Assembly (NCBI GenBank): GCA_011317545.1
Contig: WUJK01000006.1
Location: 1,798,001-1,862,000, forward strand
Length of the DNA: 64,000 nucleotides
Direction of reading: 5' to 3'
From: Coniella vitis
Taxonomy: Eukaryota > Ascomycota > Sordariomycetes > Diaporthales > Schizoparmaceae
In this document: positions 55,352 to 64,000 of the stretch, one piece after another
How the letters are laid out: each line of letters starts with the position of its first letter
Position numbering within the stretch: the stretch's first letter is position 1
Made by a program: the position numbers and the translations under genes
The notes under the pieces: generated by a model
The model's database searches: none
Seen by the model: only the letters and a program-made list of their open reading frames with translations
Told to the model about the DNA's origin: nothing

Positions 55352-58192
55352 CTAGTTCTTGGTATCACCCAAGATATCACTCGCCCCTTGCGACCCAGAA
55401 ACTGCAGGCGGCGTGTACGAGCCCGAGCACCCAGGACGGTATCCATCCGACATGAGGCTCGACGCAATTTCGCTGGCCGAATCGTCGTCTTCTGCTTGGC
55501 TGTCTGCTTCCTGGTAGGCCGGGAGCATCTCCTCTTCCTCATCATGGTGAAGATCGGGGAACATGGCGGCAGCGGCGGCGGTGACACCCGCAGTCGAGTG
55601 GCTAGCTTGCGAGGAGTAAGAAGGCGTGTAAATCTGCGAAGCACCGCTGGTGGTGGTGCTGCTGCTGCTGCTATGCCTTGAGTGCGAGGGCATGGCCACC
55701 ATCATGCGATTCTCTTCCGCCATGACCATCTCGCCAACAACATCAGCTGCAACGCGGAAGGAGGAAATCTCCTGACCGACAACATCGTTGTCACCCTCAA
55801 CGGAGGCACAATCTGAGTCGCAGTCACGCAACATGGCTTCTTTTTCCTCATCGTCGAGTTGTTGGTAGTAGCCGGGGCCAAAGCACATTCTCTTGTACCA
55901 GGGAGCTGCAGAGTATCTTCGACGGCGCTGAGACGCGAGTTCAATAGCCGGTCGGCGGGCGCAACGCTGGTGGAGGACACGAACGAAGAAGGCGAGGAGA
56001 CCAATAGAGGCTGCGATGGAGGCCATGTGCAGCAGGATGGGGCCGCCGCCGTGAGGGTGACGATGCGGGGCAGATGGGGGCCCGTGGGGACCGTGCGGGT
56101 CGTCGTGGCCAAAGGGTGGAGGGGGAGGGCCGTCCATCATGTGGTCGAGATGACCACCTTGTGGTGGCTCGAGCCCATCGTGGTCCATGAAGGGAGGTGG
56201 CGGGAAGTCTTCGGGCCCATCGTGCTCGAATGCGAAATCGTCCTCCTCAAAGTCGTCATGATGACCATGGTGAGGGTGATGTGGGCCGTCATGTTCACCA
56301 TGGAAGTCATCTTCAAACTCGCCGTGGTGACCGTGGTGGGTACGGTAAGGCTCGTCGTCATGGTCAAAGGGGAAATCTTCTTCAAAGTCCTCATAATGGC
56401 CGTGGTGAGGGCGGTGAGGGCCATGGGGCTCACCGAAAAAGATATCCTCGAAATCCTCGTCGTCGTGGTCGTGTCCCTCGGGACCGTGTTGAGGGCGATG
56501 GTCGTGGCTGTCTTCCAGGGCCTGGGTGCGTCGAAGCTCGGAGTCTGCTTGCTCATCAACAGCGTTAGAAGCTTCGTCCGCATTGGTAGTCTCAGCCTCG
56601 TCCTCAGCTTGACCAAAAGACTTTGGCTCTGCGTTCTTCGTTGGTTCCTCGTGGCCTCCTGGGTGAGAGTTGTGAGGAGTGGGGAGCTTGAAGTCTTCTG
56701 GCTCGTGGTGGTCCCGTCCAGGTGCCGAAGAGTGCTGCTTGTGTTCGTGCTCTTCGTGGTGGTGGGGCTTCGGTCCGTTATGGCCATGCTCGCGTCCGAA
56801 AGGTGGTGGTGGTGGAGGAGGAGGAGGAGGCATATGCTCTCCGAAAGGTGGAGGAGGAGGAGGAGGCATGTGCTCTCCGACAGGTGGTGGTGGTGGAGGA
56901 GGAGGAGGAGGCATATGCTCTCCGAAAGGTGGTGGAGGAGGTGGAGGAGGCATATGCTCTCTGAAAGGTGGTGGAGGAGGTGGAGGAGGCATATGCTCTC
57001 CGAAAGGTGGTGGTGGAGGAGGAGGAGGAGGCATGTGCTGTCCGTGAGGCGGAGGTCCCGAGAAGTGGTGTGGAGGGTCACACTTGCAAAAGGGCGGCGG
57101 GTGGCCAAAGTGCGATGGACGGTGGTCAGCCCCATGATGTGGTGGTCCATGTGGATGATCGCCGTGAGGAGGGCCGTGGTGGGGAGGCCCGCGAGGGGGA
57201 CCACCGTGAGGAGGCTCGTGCGGGTGCCTATTGTGAGGAGGAGGCGGGTGCGGGTGTGTTTCGTTGGCGGTATGGTTGTGGTGCGGGTTCAACCGTGAGG
57301 AGTCGTGGGCAGACTCCGGGTGGTCCCAGCGATGAGGAGCGTCGCCATGTGGGCGCTTTGCGTGCGCACCGCCAAAGGGCCGGCCGTGAGGACCATGCCC
57401 ATGGTGTCCTTGAAACTCACCGCCGGCGTACAGGGAAGAGGCTGTGTGCTTGACCTTTTGGTACAGTGCGCGGATCGCACACTTGAGAGAGTCGCAGTCC
57501 TGGATCATGAGAGGCCTCTGAGGACGGAACATGCCAAAAGTCTCGGCCAGACGGTGCTCTTTTCTTGCAATCTCGTGCGAGATCTCGGACAATTGCCATC
57601 TGAGGTAGTCCAGCTCAGCCATCTCGGCGTCAATGTCGAGCTCGGCATCGTCGTCGCAGTGAGGCTTGGGCTGATGGGCAGAGTGAACACGGGTCATGGA
57701 GGCGGATCCTTCGACGTCCGAAATCCACACGGGGGCAACCTGTTGGAAACGCAGAGTCAAGCCGACCTCCTCGACAGCCTGGCCATTGACAGATTCGACA
57801 TTGAAGTTCAGCAGCTGTTCCTGGGCTTGTCCATCCCAAGCAACGCAGGTAAGGTCCCAGCTGGCATCGATGGTACGGCCGTCGTCGATGCTAAAGGAGC
57901 CGGTGCGAGTCTCGGTGAGGGTCTGGTTGTTGATGGCAATGTTTCCGTAACCACAGGCCTCCTCCGACTCGTTGATGTCGAGTCTGAAGATCAGGTCCTG
58001 GGTCGTTGCGGCGTCCTCTGATTCGGGTAGGTGAAGGGTGATGAAGGCACTCGGGATGGTATCTACAAGTCGACTGGTCAGTGGACGTCCCCCGTTAGGT
58101 GGACTTGCCAGACGCTCACCGGCTGGGAGTGAGACGGACGCCGCCAGAGCCGGCGCCAACAAAATGGCGCCGGCCTCGAGGAGACGGCGCAT
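55352..58192 (-). CDS. Secretory-pathway, single-pass membrane protein with His- and Pro-rich repeats; function unknown
   Basis: 946 residues from ATG 58192. An upstream in-frame ATG at 58225 would add 11 residues ahead of an otherwise ideal signal peptide, MRRLLEAGAILLAPALAAS. After an ordinary extracellular region with Cys and Asn-linked glycosylation sites (about 20-240) comes a very His/Pro/Gly-rich part. A block of repeated HMPPPPPPPP-FGE units follows, then His-Asp-Glu-Phe repeats of about 25 residues. One membrane span lies at about 718-740, followed by a basic stop-transfer sequence and a 206-residue cytosolic tail that is Ser-rich and acidic and contains LPAYQ. The dense His/Asp repeats suggest metal or proton binding at the cell surface, but this is inference; no domain is recognised. 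The large plus-strand frame across the repeats is a shadow. Confidence 0.85.
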   Translation of the reverse strand: MRRLLEAGAILLAPALAASVSLPAGERLASPPNGGRPLTSRLVDTIPSAFITLHLPESEDAATTQDLIFRLDINESEEACGYGNIAINNQTLTETRTGSFSIDDGRTIDASWDLTCVAWDGQAQEQLLNFNVESVNGQAVEEVGLTLRFQQVAPVWISDVEGSASMTRVHSAHQPKPHCDDDAELDIDAEMAELDYLRWQLSEISHEIARKEHRLAETFGMFRPQRPLMIQDCDSLKCAIRALYQKVKHTASSLYAGGEFQGHHGHGPHGRPFGGAHAKRPHGDAPHRWDHPESAHDSSRLNPHHNHTANETHPHPPPPHNRHPHEPPHGGPPRGPPHHGPPHGDHPHGPPHHGADHRPSHFGHPPPFCKCDPPHHFSGPPPHGQHMPPPPPPPPPFGEHMPPPPPPPPFREHMPPPPPPPPFGEHMPPPPPPPPPPVGEHMPPPPPPPFGEHMPPPPPPPPPPFGREHGHNGPKPHHHEEHEHKQHSSAPGRDHHEPEDFKLPTPHNSHPGGHEEPTKNAEPKSFGQAEDEAETTNADEASNAVDEQADSELRRTQALEDSHDHRPQHGPEGHDHDDEDFEDIFFGEPHGPHRPHHGHYEDFEEDFPFDHDDEPYRTHHGHHGEFEDDFHGEHDGPHHPHHGHHDDFEEDDFAFEHDGPEDFPPPPFMDHDGLEPPQGGHLDHMMDGPPPPPFGHDDPHGPHGPPSAPHRHPHGGGPILLHMASIAASIGLLAFFVRVLHQRCARRPAIELASQRRRRYSAAPWYKRMCFGPGYYQQLDDEEKEAMLRDCDSDCASVEGDNDVVGQEISSFRVAADVVGEMVMAEENRMMVAMPSHSRHSSSSSTTTSGASQIYTPSYSSQASHSTAGVTAAAAAMFPDLHHDEEEEMLPAYQEADSQAEDDDSASEIASSLMSDGYRPGCSGSYTPPAVSGSQGASDILGDTKN

Positions 58193-60149
58193 GGTCAACA
58201 ACAGGCGAGGATATGAGCAGATCAAGGCCGACTTGTAATGGACAAGATGATTGTGAAGCAGGCTGTGACGCTAGGATAGAAACGAAGCCACAGTCCCCAA
58301 CGTAGGAGGAGCAAGACGAATAGCTGGAGATGACAGAGCCAGCCAGACCCAAGGTATGTCGGGGTGTTATAAGAGGCAAAGACAGCCTGCCCGCCGGCCC
58401 CTGGTCGATGATTGGAGCGAGGACTTGTGCTATGTATACTGTCACGTTTAGAATGATGGATCCACCCACCCTGTGGATAGGGATTTGCCTTTGGATTGCA
58501 GTGAAATCAAGCCTGAGCGTTGGCGTGGAAGTCTTCAGCATGCAGCACAATTCAAATCAAGGATCCAAACCATATCGAGCGAGCGCGTATGGTCGCCGTA
58601 TAAGCCCGACAAGGAGATTATGCTGGTCCACAATGGAAGAGTCTTCTTGCCCTGGAGACAACAGCAAGAACCACCACAACGAAGGAGTGACGACTGCCGC
58701 AGCGAGTGAACGAGTCTGCTCCCTGGACAAAGTGGTGTGCAAGGGCCCGAAGCCAAGTCGCATTGCGCAAGCAGGCGTGGAGCAGCCAATCGCAGGCGAG
58801 GAGCTTACGAGGCCACGCACTGCGCCGAAATAGAATTGATCAAGACCCACATTCTCTCACACGCCCTTGCCGCCCGGCCTCCACGCACCAGCACCTGCTA
58901 TGACTACTATGTACGATGTACATAGTACTATGTACGCGGACTGCATCAGGGACCCGACGCACCTCTACGGCAGTCATAGCAGGGCAGCGTGAGTGTGCGG
59001 CTTGTGGCTGTGGTGGAGAGATTGCACAAGGCTTTGCGTAGAGTGTCTCCGGTTCAGGGTAGTCGATGTGATGGCCCTTGACTCGCGGACCAAGAGATTT
59101 GCCAGGTCCTTCAACCCTCACAGACTTGCACCGTTTCTGGCTGCATAACGCGTCCGCATCTGGATATCGACGGCATGTTTGGGAAATCGCTTATTGCGCA
59201 GCCACTTGGCCTGTCTCGGTTTCGAACTTTGCCAGGGGGCGAACAAGAAAGCCGCGCTCTGAAAGTCATGCATGGTTGGCCCCAAGTTGGAATCTTGCAG
59301 ATGTATTGGCGTGACCACCGCTTTGGACCGTCAAGTTCTCACTGCTTCAACGTCATATTGTAGTGTTCCGAAGCCCAGTAAGCGAGTATCGCGTGAGTTG
59401 GGAAACAGACAAGACCAAGATTATTGGGTTAAGTCGAACATCCCGTGCTCACTCGCGCGAGGATTGCCGAGAACCCACGATGGTCTCTGCTGCACGGTGA
59501 GAGGTTTTGGGCAATTGTTGTACTTCTCAACGGATGGGTTTGATTGTTCGATGGCCGGGGGCGGCAGCTTAGCATTGTTCGCGGTGGCGCCACGCTCGAA
59601 GCAGAATGAAGTGCGAGAGTAAGAATCGCCAGACCTTTTTACCGCGGTCTGCAGAATGATGTCGTGCCTGTCCCAAGTACCAAAGTGCATACAAATTAGC
59701 CCTGCTAGCTTGTGGCGCAGCGGTGGGCTCGGCGGAAAGTGGCGCACTCCAGCGCACCAGCCACAACCAGTGCTGCCAGACATTGGGGCGACTGGGACAG
59801 GGGCTTGAGTCGAGGGGCTTCCAGTTCTGAACTTTTGCCTGCCCCTCCAAGCCAGACAAGCGGATGCTTCCTTGTCCTGGTGCTAGCTGCCAAAAATCCC
59901 ACCCAAGTGACTCAAACTGCCGCACCAACAATCATTTGGCAGCTCGCAAAAGAAGCCACCATCACCGCTACCACCCCGCAGCTCACCACCCAAGCTCTCG
60001 CACCGTCGAGCAGTTCTTTCAAAGCCGACTTTTCGACTCTCCATACGGCCGTTTGCATCAAACCGACCGTCTGAGCGAATCGCTCCGTCTACCATCTCTT
60101 CCCGCCGCCCTCCTGCACAACCGCACCCGAGTGCACACCAACCGCCAAG
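58193..60149. other. Divergent spacer between the membrane-protein and eIF2-alpha genes
   Basis: No gene supported. Contains a dense cluster of three TACTATGTAC decamers (58905-58935) and, near 59900-60149, C/A-rich DNA that is likely the eIF2-alpha leader. Confidence 0.55.
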
Positions 60150-61485
60150 ATGTCGCTGACAAACTGCCGGTTCTACGGTGAGCCCGACCACGCGACGCGA
60201 GTGCTCTATACATGCTGGAGTCCAGTCTGACGTTTTGGAAACAGAGGAGAAGTATCCCGAGGTGGATAGCTTTGTGATGGTCAACGTCAAGCAGGTGGGT
60301 CGTGTCCCTCCAAGTCGCGCATCAGCGACACCAAAACACTGACGCCGGCGCGCTTGTAGATTGCCGACATGGGTGCATACGTCAAGCTCCTGGAATACGA
60401 CAACATGTTCGTTCTGCCTTGTCCATCTGTGCTTCATATTCGGTCCACGGATCACTCGACTAACACGGCTCATTTAGTGACGGCATGATCTTGCTTTCTG
60501 AACTGTCCCGAAGACGTATTCGATCCATCCAGAAGCTCATCCGTGTCGGAAGAAACGAGGTTGTCGTCGTGCTCAGAGTGGACAAGGAGAAGGGCTACAT
60601 CGACCTTTCCAAGCGTCGTGTCTCTCCCGAGGACATCATCAAGTGCGATGAGAGGTACAACAAGAGCAAGGTTGTGCACTCGATAATGCGACAGTATGTG
60701 TCTGGGCCTGACAACTTTTGGTAATCTCTTGGAGGAATACTGGTTTTCTGACACATCAACAGCGTCGCCGAAAAGACCCAGACCCCGATCGAGCAGCTCT
60801 ACGAGACCATTACCTGGCCCCTGAACAGGAAATACGGCCACGCCATCGACGCTTTCAAGCTCAGCATCACGTGCGCACCAGCTTCTTCCTTCACGTCATA
60901 GCTGGAAACACCAGAAAGCACTAACACTGCACTAGGAACCCCGATGTATGGAGCGAGATCCAGTTCGGCAGCCCAGCGATCGAGGAGGAACTCAAGAGCT
61001 ACATCTCCAAGCGATTGACACCCCAACCCACCAAGTTGCGTGCTGACATCGAGGTTACCTGCTTTGGCTACGACGGTATCGACGCTATCAAGACTGCTCT
61101 GAGGTATGCTGTCCCTAGTCACTTTCTTCTTGTAGGTGATCCTTGACTAACCTGGATTCTCTCCTGCAGTCGTGCCGAGGCAAACAACACCGAGGAGAAC
61201 CAGATCAAGGTCCGCCTCGTGTCCCCACCGCTCTACGTGCTGACAAGCCAGTGCTTGGACAAGAACTCTGGTATTGCCAGACTGGAGCAGGCCATTGCCG
61301 ATGTCAAGGCCAGTATTGAGGGCGCCAGCGGCAAGCTCACTGTCAAGATGGAGCCCAAGGCTGTTACCGAGTCCGACGACGCTGAGCTGCAGGCTCTGAT
61401 GGAGAAGCGCGAGCGCGAGAACGCAGAGGTTAGCGGTGACGAGAGTGTCAGCGAGTCTGACGACAACATCCCTGCCGAGGTTTAA
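60150..61485 (+). CDS. SUI2: Translation initiation factor eIF2 alpha subunit, seven exons
   Basis: Regulatory subunit of the eIF2 GTPase complex that delivers initiator tRNA. Exons are 60150..60177, 60245..60294, 60360..60406, 60478..60693, 60763..60870, 60936..61103 and 61170..61485; 310 residues. All six introns are 65-71 nt, GT-AG, and each junction restores conserved sequence. An S1-type OB fold fills about residues 15-90 (YPEVDSFVMVNVKQIADMGAY, seen in part), with the kinase target serine in SELSRRR (Ser52 counting Met1, the classical Ser51). Helical and alpha-beta domains follow (KVVHSIMRHVAEK, NPDVWSEIQFG, EVTCFGYDGIDAIK). The acidic end is SGDESVSESDDN. Intron density is the highest in the window, usual for old translation genes in these fungi. 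Confidence 0.97.
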
Positions 61486-62160
61486 ACATCGTGTTTCAAT
61501 TCGTCGCATGTTTGGCGTAATGGCTAGAGGGTGTTTGGGGAGTGGATGATTCTTGGCAAGGATGCAAAGCAAAAAAGGAGAGACGATAGAGGAGTAGACG
61601 AATGGAGGATGAGAGGCGCGCGTGCATTGGTTGGCCAGCAGCAGACGGACTGCTTGTCTGTCTCTTCACTTGGGAAGCAGTATGGGGAGTGAGAAAAGCG
61701 AGCAGCAACCCGCCCCCTTCCCCCCATCCCCCCAAAAAAATCCTAAAATTGACATTCAAAAGACGACGACGTTGAGTTGTATTATATGGCGTGGAAAGTG
61801 CTTGTCTGTGTGCTTCCGTAGCAACGGACTGCCTGCTCTCCGTGTTCAAGGTTCATCAATCCAATGTCAAAATATGCTTGTTGAGTATAAAGACAAGACA
61901 AAAATAACAAATACTTGGTATTATATTAGTACCTATGGCAGGGGAGGATGAGACTGATTTCGATGGAGGTGGTAGGCAGCCAATGTCAGCCGGCATCGCG
62001 ATTCAAGCCCCACTGTCGTTCGTCCGCAGGGCCAAGCGCGAGTGGGGCCCATCAACTAAACGAGCAGGCGAGCCGTGCCTGGCTCGGCCTGGATGGGGAA
62101 CAGTTAAAGAGCCTGGGCGGCTCCCATAGCAGGCCCTGCAGGTTTACATAGTAATAAGGC

Positions 62161-62201
<41 letters not shown>

Positions 62202-62926
62202 CTCTAGTGCCTTTCTCAAATCTCCTCTTTCAGCTCTCTTCCAAGCTGGGACAGCTTTTTTGCTTCCTCCTCCTTCCTTACCCACACCACACGCCACGAT
62301 CCTCCTCAACCTGCATCCTCGAATTGCTTCCCAAGTAGCTGGGCCGAACCTTGCTGTGGCTGCTTGGATCCTGCCCTTGTGCTACAGCAGCAAAGCTTAA
62401 GTACATGTGCACTTTGGCGGCTCAACCCAACCAAACCCAACCCCGCCCCAGTTGAACGGACGAGAAGCGCATTTCCCTTCTGAACGGCGACAGAACTTGA
62501 CCGAGCGGCCCATTGCAAAACTCTCTTTTGCTTGCTATTGCTAGTACCCGAAGGCTAGCCGTTCCGCCTCGCCTTTACTTGCGACTGCTGCCGGACTTGT
62601 TCCTCTTTTTGTTTTCTTCATCTGCAATTTACATCTACTTCTGCGTGCGCTTCTGCTCTCGTGCTGCTCTTGCTCCTCCGCCTCGATCTCCTTTTCTTTC
62701 CCTTTTCCTTCCCTTGGTGCTTCAATCACACCCGCGAGCACCAACCTCGACGCGTGCGTATTTGCGACAACCGTTCGCCATCGCCTGTTGCCCCGCGATT
62801 ACGCACCGATAGCCCAGGCATCACTTCGCTGTTGCAAAGGTAGCGGAATCATACATTGTTGCTGCTTCACGGAGCGAGACACAGCCCAAAGACTACGAAA
62901 ACGCACGAAAGGGCATTACAATCACG
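61486..62926. other. Spacer between eIF2-alpha and the Ran-binding protein gene
   Basis: 3' flank of eIF2-alpha, then an octamer copy (62146-62153), a (CAG)13 array at about 62162-62203, and T/C-rich DNA at 62520-62720 leading to the next gene. No gene seen. Confidence 0.55.
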
Positions 62927-64000
62927 ATGGCGGACGCGTCTGCAAACCACCAGCCTCCACCTCCGCCCGGTACTACCAGCAGCAGCACTGGGGAACCTCA
63001 GGTGCAGCTCGAATTCAAGGCCGAAGACGCAGAGACGCGAGCCGCAAGAGAAGAACTCAAGCAGACAGTCATATCAGACGAGCAAGATCCCATAAGCCTG
63101 GCGGCATCTGCGCGTCACAGCCACGACATGACGTTGCCAGAATCCGGAGATAACACACCCGATTTGGCCTCGGTACCGCCGACATCAGCGGCACCGGCCG
63201 AAGGCCCGAAAAGCAAAGAGCGCGCTCCCTCACCCAAGAAGAAGCGCGCACACGACCAGGTGGACCAGCAAAGGGACGAAGAGGGCCACCGTGTCAGCAG
63301 CGGCACCGACACTGAGAGCTGGGTTATGGTCGATGGCGATGAAAAAGAGGCTAAGCAGAGCTCATCGTCTGAGCCACAAAAGAAGAGAGCGCGCGATGAG
63401 ACGAGTCCGCCCGTCGAAACCCCTAAATCTACTGCGCCGGTACGTTCTGACGTTTATCATTTGGATCTATATATTACGCTTACTTCTCCCTCCGCATGCG
63501 ATATTCACTCTCTTGTATGCAAGCTAAACAAATGCTCTTGTTCTTCATGCATCAGGTTGCAAAGTCATCGGGAACCACCAACTCTGATAACGCCCACAAA
63601 GATAACCAGCAACCACAGACATCTGCATCCGCGTTTGCTGCCTCTGGATTCTCCAAACTTGCGTCCTCGTCCGCATCGCCTTTTGCTTCGATAGGAGGAG
63701 CCAACAAGAGCGTCTTTGGTGGCACCGCCACTGCCGCCACCACCAGCTCTTCTCCCTCGCCGTTCGCGGCTTTGGCTGCTTCATCATCAGCCAATAAGCC
63801 TGCAACCTCCGTCAGTCTTCCTCAAACGACCCTGAGCTTCTCGAGCAAAGACGCATCTGCCCCATCACCGTTTGGCGCGCTCAACGGTTCTGTTTCTTCT
63901 GGATTTGGAGGCAGCGTTCTCGGCGGTGGTACTGGCAGCAGCGTGTTTGGCAGCGGAAGCGCCTTTGCCAGCGCGCTTGGTGGCTCCAAGATCAGCAGCT
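62927..64000 (+). CDS. Yrb2-type Ran-binding nuclear protein, 5' part, cut by window end
   Basis: Exons are 62927..63439 and 63556..(beyond 64000). The intron (116 nt, GTACGT...ATCAG) is phase 0. The visible N-terminal 319 residues are disordered: two basic nuclear-localisation-like clusters (SPKKKRAHDQ near residues 103-112 and QKKRARDE near 155-162), acidic/Ser segments, then FG-type motifs (SVFGG, SPFGAL, SGFGG, SVFGSG). This order, NLS clusters then FG repeats, is that of Yrb2/RanBP3 export cofactors, whose Ran-binding domain would lie downstream of the window. A nucleoporin of the Nup2 kind is the main alternative. The start ATG (CACGATGG) follows a long leader. Confidence 0.7.

Noticed and set aside
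55859..57298. 479-codon plus-strand frame rich in Val, Gly and Arg
   Set aside because: Mirror of the His/Pro repeats of the minus-strand gene; low complexity only.
59150..59250. Possible tRNA from a GGTTTCGAAC-like box
   Set aside because: No matching A box or cloverleaf could be folded around it.

Overview
The window is nuclear DNA of a filamentous ascomycete (Pezizomycotina, most likely a sordariomycete). The grounds are short GT-AG introns of about 60-200 nt with CTAAC-type branch sites, a fungal gene set (NTE1, multifunctional CPSase-ATCase, YVC1-type channel, Dicer-like 1, TAP42, Yrb2-type protein), long gene-free spacers, and one AT-rich block with the dinucleotide signature of repeat-induced point mutation (RIP). 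I found no bacterial, viral or organellar genes and could not recognise a tRNA or rRNA.

Layout. 1-2858 (+): 3' part of the NTE1 phospholipase. 4331-5188 (+): charged single-TM protein of unknown function. 6579-8326 (-): aromatic amino acid decarboxylase. 9910-12274 (-): TM9/EMP70-family (nonaspanin) protein. 14390-15988 (-): arrestin-domain protein. 15989-21245: 5.2 kb without a supported gene. 21246-30777 (-): pyrimidine-specific carbamoyl phosphate synthetase/aspartate transcarbamylase (URA2/CAD type). It is interrupted by an intron of about 2.65 kb that contains its own gene, a GIY-YIG nuclease with two C2H2 zinc fingers. 34123-37978 (+): YVC1-type TRP channel. 39071-39390 (-): two-exon gene for a 68-residue membrane protein. 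40300-43728: RIP-like AT-rich block holding an unmutated 339-bp solo LTR. 44614-47188 (+): unknown 834-residue protein. 47622-48749 (-): TAP42, with a (CAA)67 tract just upstream of its start codon. 49840-54585 (+): Dicer-like 1. 55352-58192 (-): His/Pro-rich single-pass membrane protein. 60150-61485 (+): eIF2-alpha in seven exons. 62927-64000 (+): start of a Yrb2-type Ran-binding protein, cut by the window end.

The genes are mostly unrelated housekeeping functions. TAP42 and eIF2-alpha both belong to nutrient-responsive control of translation. Dicer-like 1 and the RIP-like block are two genome-defence layers in one locus.

The most unusual feature is the intron-borne nuclease inside the CPSase reading frame. 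It sits exactly between the codons for the near-invariant Asn and the Asn-Pro-Glu of the second CPSase half, which is where a homing element would be expected to persist. The 3' splice site there cannot be reconciled with the conserved protein by any simple GT-AG choice. A second window-wide signal is the 8-mer ACATAGTA/TACTATGT. I counted 23 copies, all between genes, where about two would be expected by chance.
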